From: Azospirillum agricola
Lineage (GTDB): Bacteria; Pseudomonadota; Alphaproteobacteria; Azospirillales; Azospirillaceae
NCBI RefSeq assembly: GCF_017876095.1
Contig: NZ_JAGINM010000008.1
Location: forward strand, 1 to 64,000
Direction: 5' to 3'
DNA: 64,000 nt
A model generated the notes under the pieces. That model saw only the letters and a program-made list of their open reading frames with translations, ran no database searches and had not been told where the DNA came from. Of the stretch, positions 42,775 through 52,049 are shown one piece after another (position 1 is the stretch's first letter; the number at the start of each line of letters is the position of its first letter). Position numbers and translations under genes: made by a program.

Positions 42775-43766
42775 CTTGCGGCGTCCTCCTGCCGGAAAGC
42801 GGTCCTGGCGCCCAGGCGCGGGCGCGGCAGCCGGGTCTTCAGCAGACCGCCCAGCCCGTGTGGCAGCATCAGGGCCATCACCATCAGCAGAACCGAATAG
42901 GCGACGATGTTGACCCCGGTGAAACCGCTCATCGCGGTGCGCAGCACCTCGCCCAGCGGGATCAGCAGAGCGGCCCCCAGCAGCGGTCCCCACAGCAGGC
43001 CGAGCCCGCCGATGATCGAGAACACCAGAAGCTGGATCGACAGGTCGACGCCGAGCGTCGAGCGCGGATCGACGAAGGAGAAGGTGCTGGCGAAGAAGGC
43101 GCCGCCCACCGCGGTCAGCACCGCGCTGACCACGAAGGCCAGCAGCTTGTAGCGCATCACCGGGACGCCCAGCGCCTCGGCAGCCCCCTCGTTGTCGCGG
43201 ATGGCGCGCCAGTAGGAACCGGCGCGGCTGCTGGCGAAATGCTGGCCGACGAGCAGGGTCGCCGTCAGGAAGGCCAGCACGATCAGCCCGTAGGGCCATT
43301 TCTCCATGAACTGGAGGTAGCGCGCCGCGTCGTCCTCGGTCGGCATCATCATGCCGTCGGAGCGCCCCAGCCATGGCGTGGCCGACACCAGCAGGAACGC
43401 CACCTCGCTGAAGGCCAGCGTGGCGATGGCGAAGAAATAGCCGCGCAGCCCGTAGCGGAAGCACAGCAGCCCGATCACCAGCGCCACCGCGGCGGCGAGC
43501 GCGGCGGCCAACGGCCATGTCAGCAGCGGCCCCAGCCCGAAGCCGACATGCCCGTAGGCGACGACGTAGGCACCGATGCCGAAGAACAGCGAGTGCCCGA
43601 GCGAGATCAGCCCGGTGAAGCCCGCCATCAGGTTCCACGCCACCGCGATGGTTCCCATCAACGCCGTGAGGATGAAGATGTCCATGAAATACGGATCGCC
43701 GAGGCAAATCCCGAAGAGGGCCGCGGCCAGCGCCGCCGGCACGAGGGCGGGGAGAAAGCGTTTCAT
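42771..43766 (-). CDS. livM: Branched-chain-type ABC transporter permease LivM
   Basis: 331 residues with about nine hydrophobic segments. LivM marks are AWNLMAGFTGLISLGHSLFF, GIGAYVVAYGHV, SYWRAIRDNEGAAEALGVPV, MRYKLLAFVVSAVLTAVGGA and FSIIGGLGLLWGPLLGAALL. The segment around RAIRDNEGAAEALG is the cytoplasmic coupling region, and its counterpart survives alone in the livG-livM stub at 34.5 kb. It overlaps livH upstream and livG downstream by 4 nt. Confidence 0.92.
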
Positions 43767-44644
43767 GCGCGCGCTCCCCCGCCGACCGGCAGCAGCCCTT
43801 CCGGCCGCACCAGCATGACCAGGATCAGCAGCGCGAACGGCACCGCCGCGGCGACCGAGGCGGTGGTCAGCACGCCGGCCACGCTCTCCGCCACCCCGAC
43901 CAGCAGGGCGCCCAGCAGAACCCCGCCGAAGCTGCCCATGCCGCCGACGATGACGATCACGAAGGCCTTCAAGGTGAACAGGGTGCCGATGTGCGGGTTG
44001 ACGTAGAGCACCGACGCCATCAGCGGTCCGGCGACGCCCAGCGTCCCGACCCCGATCCCCATCGCCCAGCGGTAGGTGCGGCCGATGTCGATTCCGGACA
44101 GCGCCGCCCCGTCGTGCGATTGCGAAACCGCGCGCATGATCAGCCCGAAATCGGTCTTGCGCATGATCAGGTAGAGTCCGAGGAGCAGGACGGCGGCAGC
44201 CCCCGCCGCGATCGCGTGCGGCATTTGCAGCAGCACCGGTCCGATCCAGACGCTGGCGGTCGACCGGTCCTGCACGATCAGCAGATTGTCGGCCTTGAAC
44301 GCCATCAGGGCGAGGTACTGGAGCAGAAGCGACAGCCCCAGCGTGACGGCCATCTGGTTGATCTCCGGCACCTTCATGGCCGGACGGATCAGGCTTTCGA
44401 ACAGCCCGACGCCGAGCGCCAGCAGCACCGGCACCACCAGCGCCACCGCGATCACCGGATCGACGCCGAGATGCGCCCAGGCGAGGTAGCCGCCGTACAT
44501 CGCCAGCATGAGGAACTCGCCATGCGCGAAATTGACCACGCGCATGACCCCGAAGACGAGGGTGAGGCCGACCGCGATCAGCGCATAGATCGCGCCGTTG
44601 GTCAGCCCGCTCAGCAGTGCCTGGAGGAAGATGGTCGCTGACAT
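43763..44644 (-). CDS. livH: Branched-chain-type ABC transporter permease LivH
   Basis: 293 residues, mostly membrane helices. LivH signatures include LLSGLTNGAIYALIAVGLTL, VFGVMRVVNFAHGEFLMLAM and the C-terminal VIVGGMGSFGGVLLGALLVG. It is the first membrane gene after the binding protein, separated by 64 bp that hold a 14-bp hairpin, and it overlaps livM by 4 nt. Confidence 0.92.
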   Translation of the reverse strand: MSATIFLQALLSGLTNGAIYALIAVGLTLVFGVMRVVNFAHGEFLMLAMYGGYLAWAHLGVDPVIAVALVVPVLLALGVGLFESLIRPAMKVPEINQMAVTLGLSLLLQYLALMAFKADNLLIVQDRSTASVWIGPVLLQMPHAIAAGAAAVLLLGLYLIMRKTDFGLIMRAVSQSHDGAALSGIDIGRTYRWAMGIGVGTLGVAGPLMASVLYVNPHIGTLFTLKAFVIVIVGGMGSFGGVLLGALLVGVAESVAGVLTTASVAAAVPFALLILVMLVRPEGLLPVGGGARA

Positions 44645-44658
44645 GGAAATCTCCGGCG

Positions 44659-44695
44659 CCCGCCGGCCGCGCGCGTCGGATGCGCGGCCGGCGGG
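44659..44695 (-). terminator. 14-bp hairpin between livK-like gene and livH
   Basis: CCCGCCGGCCGCGC (44659-44672) pairs perfectly with GCGCGGCCGGCGGG (44682-44695), loop 9 nt. It lies in the 64-bp gap after the binding-protein stop. As in other binding-protein operons it is more likely an attenuator or 3'-end stabiliser giving excess binding-protein mRNA than a full stop, since livHMGF need to be read. Confidence 0.6.
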
Positions 44696-44708
44696 AGAGG
44701 GGCTGACG

Positions 44709-45926
44709 TTACCCCTGAAGCGGGGCGGGCGGCCGGGCGGCGACCGCGTCGGGCCAGACGGTGACGAACTTGCCGTCGATCACCTGGACGATGACGCAGG
44801 TCGCCGGCGCCTGCCCCTGCTCGTCGAAATACAGTTCGGGCGCCGGCAGCAGCGAGGCCGGCCCGTCCTTGATCCGCAGGGTGCGCAGCGCGTCGCGGAT
44901 TTTGTTGCGGTCGGTGGAGGCCGCCGCATCGGCCGCCAGCGCCAGCGCGTAGGTCGCGGCGAAGGCCTGGGCCTGGTTGCTCAGCGGCACCTCGCCGGGG
45001 TAGCTCTCGGCGAACGCCTTCACGAACGCCTCGCTGGCCGGCTTGCGCAGGTCGGGCGCCCATTCCACCACGCCGAACGTCCGCTCGGCCGGTTTCCCCG
45101 AGGCGGCCACCGTCTGGTTGACGTGGGCGCCGCCGAAGCCGATGTAGAGCGGCCGGTAGCTCTGCGAGGCCAGCGCCCGCAGCAGCACGGTGGAGTCGTC
45201 GGCGTAGGCGACGCTGAGCACCGCGTCGGCGCCGCTGGTGCGCAGCTTGGTCGCCACCGTGCTGAAATCGGGCGAACCGGTGCGGAAGGTCTCGTCGGCC
45301 ACCACGGGGTAGCCGCGGCCCGGCATCACCGACGCGTAATTGGCGTGCACCGACTGGCCGGCCGGACCGTCCTCGGTCGCCAGCGCCACCTTGTCGATCG
45401 CCATGCCCTTCTTCTTCATGTCGTCCATGAAGTCGGCGACGTATTGGCCGAACCATTTCGCCTTCACCGCGGTGCGGAAGACGTATTTCAGCCCCTGCTC
45501 GGTGATGGCGTCGGTCACGGCGCTGGTCACCATGAACGGGGTCCGGTTGCGGTCGGCCACCTGGGCCGCGGGGATCGTCGAAGACGAGGCCCAGGCGCCG
45601 GTCAGTGCGCTGACGCCCTCGCGGCTGATCAGCCGCTCCGCCTCGCTGCGCGACACCTCGGGCTTGGACTGGATGTCGCTGACCACCAGTTCGACCTTGG
45701 CGCCGCCGAGCCCCTTGAGGCCGCCGGTGTCGTTGATCATCTTGGCGGCGAGCTGGTGGGCCTTCAGCATGCGCGCGCCGTCGGAGGCGTGAGTCCCGGT
45801 GAGCGGCACCAGGACGCCGATCTTCAGCGTGCCGCCCTGGGCCGACGCGCCGAAGGAGAAGAGGCCTGGCGCCGCCATGGCCGCGCCGCCGAGCAACAGC
45901 GCGTCCCTGCGAGTAATTCCCGTCAT
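44709..45926 (-). CDS. Solute-binding protein of the livHMGF transporter, Tat-type signal
   Basis: 405 residues. The N-terminus MTGITRRDALLLGGAAMAAP has a twin-arginine motif followed by a hydrophobic stretch and ASAQ, suggesting Tat export. The mature fold has TLKIGVLVPLTGTHASDGAR, ISREGVSALTGAWASSSTIP, VSVAYADDSTVLLRALASQS-type strands and VCPDAVA-like ending absent; it ends with PDAVAARPPAPLQG. It differs clearly from the other three binding proteins in the window and is the only one with a complete cognate transporter. The ligand is probably an organic or aromatic acid, judged from the dehydrogenases upstream. Confidence 0.88.
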   Translation of the reverse strand: MTGITRRDALLLGGAAMAAPGLFSFGASAQGGTLKIGVLVPLTGTHASDGARMLKAHQLAAKMINDTGGLKGLGGAKVELVVSDIQSKPEVSRSEAERLISREGVSALTGAWASSSTIPAAQVADRNRTPFMVTSAVTDAITEQGLKYVFRTAVKAKWFGQYVADFMDDMKKKGMAIDKVALATEDGPAGQSVHANYASVMPGRGYPVVADETFRTGSPDFSTVATKLRTSGADAVLSVAYADDSTVLLRALASQSYRPLYIGFGGAHVNQTVAASGKPAERTFGVVEWAPDLRKPASEAFVKAFAESYPGEVPLSNQAQAFAATYALALAADAAASTDRNKIRDALRTLRIKDGPASLLPAPELYFDEQGQAPATCVIVQVIDGKFVTVWPDAVAARPPAPLQG

Positions 45927-45965
45927 GTGTCCTCCTGGAAAGGCGGATTGCGGAGTTGTCGGCCG

Positions 45966-47018
45966 TCAGGGGCAGAGCACGGCCCGGCCGACCACCAAGC
46001 CGTTGCGCAGAGCGAGCAGCGCGTCGTTGGCGCGATCGAGCGGCATCCGGGTGACGGGGATCGGCTGGATGCGGCCGGCCCGTGCCAGCGCCACCAGTTC
46101 CCGCATCTCCTCCAGATTGCCGACCAGGCTGCCGAGGATGCGGGCGGCCTTGATCGGGATCAGCGGCAGCGACCATGGCGTGTTGCCGCCGAAAAGCCCG
46201 ACCATGACCAGCGTGCCGCCCTTGGCCAGGGCATCGAACCCGAGTGCCGCCGATTGCGGGCTGCCGACAAGGTCGAGCACGCAGTGGGCCGGACCGCCGG
46301 CCGCGTCCATGACAAGGGTCGCCACGTCCGGGGCGCCGCCATCGACAGCGGCCAGCGCGCCGGCGGCCAGCGCCGCCTCCCGCTTGACGGGATCGAGATC
46401 GACGACGACCGCGCCCTTGCCGCCGAGCGCGCGCAGAATTTGCAGGCACATCTGGCCGAGCCCGCCGCCGCCGACCACCACGACCGGGTGCTCGGCGATC
46501 TGGTCCCCGAACTTCTTCAGCGCGCTGTAGGTGGTGACGCCGGAGCAGGCGAGCGGCGCCACCTGGGCCGGGTCGAGGTCGCCGATCGGCAGCAGGTAGC
46601 GCGGGTGCGGCACCCGGACATACTCGGCATAACCGCCATGGAGGTGGACGCCGATGTAGGTCGCCTTGGCGCAGTAGTTTTCGTATCCGTCGCGGCAACT
46701 CCGGCACTCGCCGCAGCCGATCCAGGGATAGACGAGGCAGGAGGCGCCGATGTCCACCCCTGTGGCGTCCGGCCCGACCGCCACCAGCTCCCCGGCGGTC
46801 TCGTGGCCCATGGTCAGCGGCAGCGCCACCCCACGGTCCTTGAGCGACAGTTTGCGGCCGAGGCCGAGGTCGTAGCCGCCGTCCCACAGATGAAGGTCGC
46901 TGTGGCACACCCCCGCCGCCTTGACCTTGATCAGCACCTCGGTGCCGGAGACCTCAGGGATCGGCCGGTCATCGCCGACCAGCGGTTCCCCGAAAGCGTG
47001 GATGCAGTAGGATCGCAT
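45966..47018 (-). CDS. Zinc-dependent alcohol dehydrogenase
   Basis: 350 residues from ATG 47018. The catalytic zinc site is marked by AAGVCHSDLHLWDGGYDLG and MGHETAGELVAVG; the structural zinc by four Cys in IGCGECRSCRDGYENYC. The Rossmann motif is VVVGGGGLGQMCLQILRALG. Members of this group oxidise secondary or allylic alcohols, including CoA-bound ring alcohols in some anaerobic aromatic routes. The substrate here is unknown. It lies 39 bp upstream of the livK-like gene and 7 bp after the SDR gene. Confidence 0.9.
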   Translation of the reverse strand: MRSYCIHAFGEPLVGDDRPIPEVSGTEVLIKVKAAGVCHSDLHLWDGGYDLGLGRKLSLKDRGVALPLTMGHETAGELVAVGPDATGVDIGASCLVYPWIGCGECRSCRDGYENYCAKATYIGVHLHGGYAEYVRVPHPRYLLPIGDLDPAQVAPLACSGVTTYSALKKFGDQIAEHPVVVVGGGGLGQMCLQILRALGGKGAVVVDLDPVKREAALAAGALAAVDGGAPDVATLVMDAAGGPAHCVLDLVGSPQSAALGFDALAKGGTLVMVGLFGGNTPWSLPLIPIKAARILGSLVGNLEEMRELVALARAGRIQPIPVTRMPLDRANDALLALRNGLVVGRAVLCP

Positions 47019-47025
47019 CGCCACC

Positions 47026-47787
47026 TCACCGCGACAGGAAGCCGCCGTCGACCGGCAGCGCCACGCCGGTGACGTAGGAACTGTCGTCCGAAGCGAGCCA
47101 CAGGCCGGCATGCGCCACCTCCGACGGCTTGCCAACCCGCCCGAGCGGGACGGCGCCCAGCAGCTTCCTCTCGTTCTCCGCAGCCTGCGCCGTGTCGTCG
47201 CCGCGCGCGACGAAGCCGGGGAGCATGGGGGTGTCGATCGGGCCGGGGCAGACCACGTTGACCCGGATGCCGTCGGGGGCGAAGCGCTGGGCCAGCGACT
47301 TGGTCAGGCCGACCACGCCGAACTTGGCCGCCGAGTAGACCGGGCTGAACATCGACCCGACGAGGCCGGAAACCGAAGCGGTGAAGATCAGCGAGCCGCC
47401 GCCGCGGGCGCGCATGTGCCTGGCCACCTCGCCGGCCGCGACCACCGCGGAGGTCAGGTTGAGCGCGATCGCCAGATCGTACTGGTCGAGGTCCATGTCC
47501 TCGACCGAGGCCGGACCGGGAATCCCGGCGTGCGCCCACATAACGTCGATGCCGCCGAGCCGCTCCGCCGCCGCCGCGATGCTGGCCTTGACGCCGTCCA
47601 CCGTGGACAGGTCGGCGACGACCGGAATCACGGCGGAGCCGAGCGTGGCTGCGAGATCGTTCAGCGCGCCTTCGTTGATGTCGATCGCCGCCACGGTGGC
47701 GCCTTCGCGCACGAACAGCTCGACGCCGGCCTTGCCCATGCCCGACGCCGCGGCGGTGATCACCGCCAGCTTGCCTTTGAGACGCAT
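47026..47787 (-). CDS. Short-chain dehydrogenase/reductase (SDR)
   Basis: 253 residues, a classical SDR. The cofactor loop is ITAAASGMGKAG (the usual first Gly after Thr is Ala), with AIDINEGALNDLA and VVADLSTVDG pointing to NAD+ preference. Catalytic residues are Ser in TASVSGLVGSM and Tyr/Lys in PVYSAAKFGVVG; NVVCPGPIDTPML closes the site. It would oxidise a hydroxyacyl or cyclic alcohol. It is co-transcribed with an ALDH upstream and a zinc ADH downstream. Confidence 0.92.
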   Translation of the reverse strand: MRLKGKLAVITAAASGMGKAGVELFVREGATVAAIDINEGALNDLAATLGSAVIPVVADLSTVDGVKASIAAAAERLGGIDVMWAHAGIPGPASVEDMDLDQYDLAIALNLTSAVVAAGEVARHMRARGGGSLIFTASVSGLVGSMFSPVYSAAKFGVVGLTKSLAQRFAPDGIRVNVVCPGPIDTPMLPGFVARGDDTAQAAENERKLLGAVPLGRVGKPSEVAHAGLWLASDDSSYVTGVALPVDGGFLSR

Positions 47788-47802
47788 GTTCCCCTCCCCG
47801 TT

Positions 47803-49314
47803 TTATTGTGCGTAGGCGTCCGGGAACCGGCCGGTCGTGCTGATGACCGTGGTGCGGGTCTCCAGATAGTTGTCGAGCGCTTCGATACCGTTCTCGCGGC
47901 CCCAGCCGCTCGCCTTGAAGCCGCCGTAGGGCGTCGACCAGCGGATGAAGCGGTAGGTGTTGACCCAGACGATGCCGGCCTCGATCCGCGCCGACACCCG
48001 GTGGGCGCGGCCGGTGTCGCCGGTCCACAGGCCGGCGGCGAGGCCGTAGCTGGTGTCGTTGGCCAGTGCCACCGCCTCGTCTTCGCCGTCGAAGGGGATG
48101 ATCGAGGCGACCGGGCCGAAGATCTCCTCGCGCGCGATGCGCATGTCGTTGGAGACGTTGGCGAAGACGGTCGGCTCGACGAAATAGCCGTCGCCGAGAT
48201 CCCCGGCGTCGAGCCGCCGGCCGCCGGTGACCAGCCGCGCGCCCTCCTGCTGGCCGATGTCGATGTAGGACAGCGTCTTGGCGAGCTGCTCGCCGTGGGC
48301 CTGCGGTCCCATGTGGGTCGCTTCGTCGAGAGGCAGGCCAACGCGGACCTTGGCGGCACGCTCGGCGAAGGCGGCGACCACCCAGTCGTAGACCGGCCGT
48401 TCGACCAGCACGCGCGAGCCCAGGGCGCAGCTCTGCCCGCACACCGACCAGGCCGAGGAGGTGGCGGCGTTCACCGCCTGCTCCAGGTCGGCGTCCTTGA
48501 AGATGATGTGGGGCGACTTGCCGCCCAGCTCGAAGGAGAAGCGCTTCAGCGTGTCCGCGCCGTTGCGCAGGATCACCTTGGCGGTGCTGCCCTCGCCGGT
48601 GAAGGCGATCTTGTTGACGCCGGGGTGCGCCACGAGACGGGCGCCGGTGTCGTGGCCGTAGCCCGGCACCACGTTGAGCACGCCGGGCGGCACGCCGGCC
48701 TCATGGGCCAGCCGGGCCAGTTCCAACGCGGTGACGGGGGTCTGCTCGGCCGGCTTCAGCACCACGGTGCAGCCGGCGGCCAGTGCTGGCGCCAGTTTCC
48801 AGGCCGTGGTCAGCATCGGCGCGTTCCAGGGGGTGATCGCACCCACCACCCCCACCGGCACCCGCGTGGTGAAGCAATGGACGCTGTCGTCGATCGGGAT
48901 GGTGCGGCCCGACAGCTTGTCGGCCAGCGAGGCGAACCAGTGATACCACTGGTGATGCGCGCCGATGTCGGCGCGCGTTTCGCGGATGGCGCGGCCGGAA
49001 TCGCGGGTTTCCAGCACCGCCATCTCCGGCGCGAACTCCCGGTACAGTTCGGCCAGGCGGCGCAGGATCGCCGCGCGCTCCCAGCCCGGCATGCGTCGCC
49101 ACGGCCCCTCGAACGCATCGCGCGCCGCCTGGACCGCGCGGTCGATGTCCTTCGGTCCGCCGAAGGCGACGGCGGCCCAGGGGCGTCCGGTCGCGGGGTC
49201 GATGCTCTCGACCATGCCGCCATCCGCCGGTGCCACCCACTCGCCGCCGATGAAGAGGTGCGGATAGCGGCGCAGTTCGCCGTCGCCAGAGCCGCTCTTG
49301 AACGCGTTGGTCAC
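47803..49314 (-). CDS. Aldehyde dehydrogenase (NAD+)
   Basis: 503 residues from GTG 49314 (VTNAFKSGSGDGELRRYPHL), which has AAGAGG about 9 nt upstream. The ATG at 49377 would put a TTGACA-like box inside the gene, so the longer form is unlikely. The active site has Glu262 in FSFELGGKSPH and Cys296 in SVCGQSCALGSR; ITPWNAPMLTTAWKLAPALA and EEIFGPVASIIPF are also present. It is the first gene of the ALDH-SDR-ADH-liv operon, divergent from the CoA-transferase cluster. Confidence 0.9.
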   Translation of the reverse strand: MTNAFKSGSGDGELRRYPHLFIGGEWVAPADGGMVESIDPATGRPWAAVAFGGPKDIDRAVQAARDAFEGPWRRMPGWERAAILRRLAELYREFAPEMAVLETRDSGRAIRETRADIGAHHQWYHWFASLADKLSGRTIPIDDSVHCFTTRVPVGVVGAITPWNAPMLTTAWKLAPALAAGCTVVLKPAEQTPVTALELARLAHEAGVPPGVLNVVPGYGHDTGARLVAHPGVNKIAFTGEGSTAKVILRNGADTLKRFSFELGGKSPHIIFKDADLEQAVNAATSSAWSVCGQSCALGSRVLVERPVYDWVVAAFAERAAKVRVGLPLDEATHMGPQAHGEQLAKTLSYIDIGQQEGARLVTGGRRLDAGDLGDGYFVEPTVFANVSNDMRIAREEIFGPVASIIPFDGEDEAVALANDTSYGLAAGLWTGDTGRAHRVSARIEAGIVWVNTYRFIRWSTPYGGFKASGWGRENGIEALDNYLETRTTVISTTGRFPDAYAQ

Positions 49315-49637
49315 AGACCCGAGCCTCTTGTCCAGTATGATGGATAATACGTACATGTTCACGGACGCGTCTGTCAAGTCGCTTATCCATCAATCAGCCA
49401 TGCGAACTATTTAGGCTATTCAATTGATTAAAAACCAGTTTTCCTTGAAGTCGCCCGTTTTGACATATTGGTGCGGCGCGAAAATTCCTACTGCGTTGCA
49501 CCATGAACTTTCCGGAAGCGATAAACTCGTCCACCCAAATTGCCCTTGCATGTGGATTATTAATCTCTGTATATGGACATAAAGCTGTCGGGGCGGGCAT
49601 CCGCACCAAATCCAGGAACATCGTGGAAGGAATGGGA
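49315..49637. promoter_or_regulatory. Divergent promoter region with TGATGGATAA/TTATCCATCA inverted repeat
   Basis: This 323-bp gap separates the two large divergent operons. TGATGGATAA at 49338-49347 and its exact reverse complement TTATCCATCA at 49383-49392 bracket a minus-strand TTGACA (49377..49372). Repressor binding to both copies could therefore loop out or cover the leftward promoter. AT-rich sequence at 49405-49500 (ATTCAATTGATTAAAAACCA) probably holds the rightward promoter. GGAAGGA at 49625-49631 is the ribosome-binding site for the next gene. The regulator could be the IclR protein encoded at the end of the rightward operon. Confidence 0.55.
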
Positions 49638-50858
49638 ATGGGGCCGCTGGCAGGAACCAGGATCCTCGACCTGACCTCTGTCGTCATGGGACCCTCGGCA
49701 ACGCAGATGCTCGGTGACATGGGGGCGGATGTCATCAAGGTGGAGCCGCCGGACGGCGACGTGGTGCGGCAGATCGGGCCGCAGCGGAACGCCGGAATGG
49801 GGGCGTACTTCCTCAACGCCAACCGCAACAAACGGAGCATCTGCCTGAACCTGAAGGATCCGGCCGGCCTCGATGCCCTGCTGCGGTTGGCCGACACCGC
49901 CGACATACTGACCTACAACATCCGCCCGCAGGCGATGACGCGCCTCGGCCTGGGCTATGAAACCCTGGCCGCGCGCAACCCGCGGCTGATCTATGCCGGG
50001 CTTTTCGGGTTCGGCCAGGACGGTCCCTACGCGGCACGCCCGGCCTATGACGACCTGATCCAGGGCGCCTCCGTGATGTCGGCGCTGATCGCGCAGGCCG
50101 GCGACGGCACGCCGCGCTACGTTCCCTCGGCCGTCGCCGACCGTGTGGTCGGGCTGGCCGCGGTCGGGGCGATCTGCGCCACCCTGGTGAACCGCAACCA
50201 GACCGGTCTGGGGCAGCGGGTGGACATCCCGATGTTCGAGACCATGGTCGGCTTCGTGCTGGGCGACCATCTGGGCGGGCTGACCTTCGATCCTCCCCTC
50301 GGCGGCGGCGGCTACGCCCGCCAGCTTTCGCCGGAGCGCCGGCCGTACCGGACGCGCGACGGCCATATCTGCACCGTGATCTACAACGACAAGCAGTGGG
50401 CCAACTTCCTGCGGGCGATCGGACGGGAGGACCTGCCGCGCGACGATCCGCGCTTCGCCACCTATGCCGACCGGCAGAGCAACGTCGATTTCGTCTATGG
50501 CGAGCTGGGGCGGATCTTCGCCGAACGCACGACCGCCGAATGGATGGAACTGCTGGACCGCGCCGACGTGCCGGCGATGCCGATGCACGACTTCGACAGC
50601 ATCTTCGACGACCCGCAACTGAAACAGACCGGCTTCTTCGAACTCGTGGAGCACCCGACCGAGGGGCGTGTGCGCAACATGCGGCTGTCGGCGAGCTGGT
50701 CCCGGACGCCGGCCGCGACCCGGCGCCTGGCCCCCCGGCGCGGCCAGGACGGCCCGGCCATCCTGCGCGAAGCCGGGTTTGCGGACGACGAGATCGCGGC
50801 GCTGGCCGAACGGCGCGCCCTGACCATTCCGGCCGAGGCGGCCGGCTCAGACACCTGA
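49638..50858 (+). CDS. Class III (CaiB/BaiF) CoA-transferase
   Basis: 406 residues from ATG 49638, six nt after GGAAGGA; the ATG at 49503 would add a non-family leader. Landmarks are GTRILDLTSVVMGPSATQML, GDMGADVIKVEPPDGDVVRQ, LNANRNKRSICLNLKDPAGL, ARPAYDDLIQGASVMSALIA, and the probable catalytic Asp in VPSAVADRVVGLAAVGAICA. It opens the rightward cluster and likely activates its acid substrate with CoA from a pathway intermediate. Confidence 0.9.
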   Translation: MGPLAGTRILDLTSVVMGPSATQMLGDMGADVIKVEPPDGDVVRQIGPQRNAGMGAYFLNANRNKRSICLNLKDPAGLDALLRLADTADILTYNIRPQAMTRLGLGYETLAARNPRLIYAGLFGFGQDGPYAARPAYDDLIQGASVMSALIAQAGDGTPRYVPSAVADRVVGLAAVGAICATLVNRNQTGLGQRVDIPMFETMVGFVLGDHLGGLTFDPPLGGGGYARQLSPERRPYRTRDGHICTVIYNDKQWANFLRAIGREDLPRDDPRFATYADRQSNVDFVYGELGRIFAERTTAEWMELLDRADVPAMPMHDFDSIFDDPQLKQTGFFELVEHPTEGRVRNMRLSASWSRTPAATRRLAPRRGQDGPAILREAGFADDEIAALAERRALTIPAEAAGSDT

Positions 50859-50875
50859 CGGGAGCATTCCGCACC

Positions 50876-52042
50876 ATGGATTTCCGACTGACCGACGACC
50901 AGGAAGCGTTGCGCGACGCCATCGCCGGACTGTGCAAGCGTTTCGGAGACGATTACTGGCTGGCGCGCGACCGCGACGGCGGCTTTCCCGACGATTTCCA
51001 CGCCGCCTTCGCCGACAATGGCTGGCTCGGCATCTGCATCCCGGAAGAGTATGGCGGCTCCGGCCTCGGCGTGACCGAGGCGGCGGTCATGATGCGGACG
51101 ATCGCCGAATCCGGCGCTGGCATGTCCGGCGCCTCCAGCCTGCACATCAACATCTTCGGCCTCAATCCGGTGGTGGTGCACGGCACCGACGAGCAGAAGC
51201 GCCGCATGCTGCCGCCCATGGTGCAGGGGCGCGAGAAGGCGTGCTTCGCCGTCACCGAACCCAACACCGGCCTCAACACCACCCAGCTCAAGACCCGCGC
51301 GGTGAAGAAGGGCGACCGTTACATCGTCGACGGGCAGAAGGTGTGGATTTCGACCGCCCAGGTCGCCGACCGTCTCTTGCTGCTTGCCCGCACCACCCCG
51401 TTGGAGGAGGTCGGCAAGCCGACGCACGGGCTCAGCCTGTTCTACACCGCGTTCGACCGCAGCAGGATCGACGTCCGCGTCATCGACAAGATGGGCCGCA
51501 AGGCCGTCGATTCGAACGAGCTGTTCATCGAGGGGCTGGAGATCGCGGAGGAGGACCGCATCGGCGAGGAGGGGCGCGGTTTCGACTACATCCTGCACGG
51601 CATGAACCCGGAGCGGGTGCTGATCGCGTCGGAGGCGGTCGGGCTCGGCAGTCTGGCGCTGTCCCGGGCGACCGCCTATGCCAAGGAGCGGGTGGTGTTC
51701 AACCGGCCGATCGGCCAGAACCAGGCGATCCAGCATCCGCTTGCCCAAAATTGGATGGAGCTGGAGGCCGCCTGGCTGATGATCCTGCGCGCGGCCTGGG
51801 AGTACGACAACGGATTGCCCTGCGGCGCCAGTGCCAACGCCGCCAAGTATCTGGCGGGCGAGGCCGGCTTCAACGCCTGCCAGCAGGCGGTGATGACCCA
51901 TGGCGGCTTCGGCTACGCCAAGGAATTCCATGTCGAGCGCTATCTGCGCGAGGTGATGATCCCGCGCATCGCGCCGATCAGCCCGCAACTCGTCCTGTGC
52001 TTCATCGCGGAGAAGGTGCTCGGCCTTCCCAAATCCTATTGA
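50876..52042 (+). CDS. Acyl-CoA dehydrogenase
   Basis: 388 residues. It has LTDDQEALRDAIAGLCKRFG at the N-terminus, GICIPEEYGGSGLGVTEAAV, flavin-site ACFAVTEPNTGLNTTQLKTR (TEP-NTGLNT in place of TEPxAGSD), AYAKERVVFNRPIGQNQAIQ, and the C-terminal VMTHGGFGYAKEFHVERYLR. It is full length. The substrate is an acyl-CoA made by one of the CoA-transferases, perhaps a methylsuccinyl- or glutaryl-like CoA. It starts 17 bp after the CoA-transferase. Confidence 0.92.
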   Translation: MDFRLTDDQEALRDAIAGLCKRFGDDYWLARDRDGGFPDDFHAAFADNGWLGICIPEEYGGSGLGVTEAAVMMRTIAESGAGMSGASSLHINIFGLNPVVVHGTDEQKRRMLPPMVQGREKACFAVTEPNTGLNTTQLKTRAVKKGDRYIVDGQKVWISTAQVADRLLLLARTTPLEEVGKPTHGLSLFYTAFDRSRIDVRVIDKMGRKAVDSNELFIEGLEIAEEDRIGEEGRGFDYILHGMNPERVLIASEAVGLGSLALSRATAYAKERVVFNRPIGQNQAIQHPLAQNWMELEAAWLMILRAAWEYDNGLPCGASANAAKYLAGEAGFNACQQAVMTHGGFGYAKEFHVERYLREVMIPRIAPISPQLVLCFIAEKVLGLPKSY

Positions 52043-52049
52043 GGGCGTG

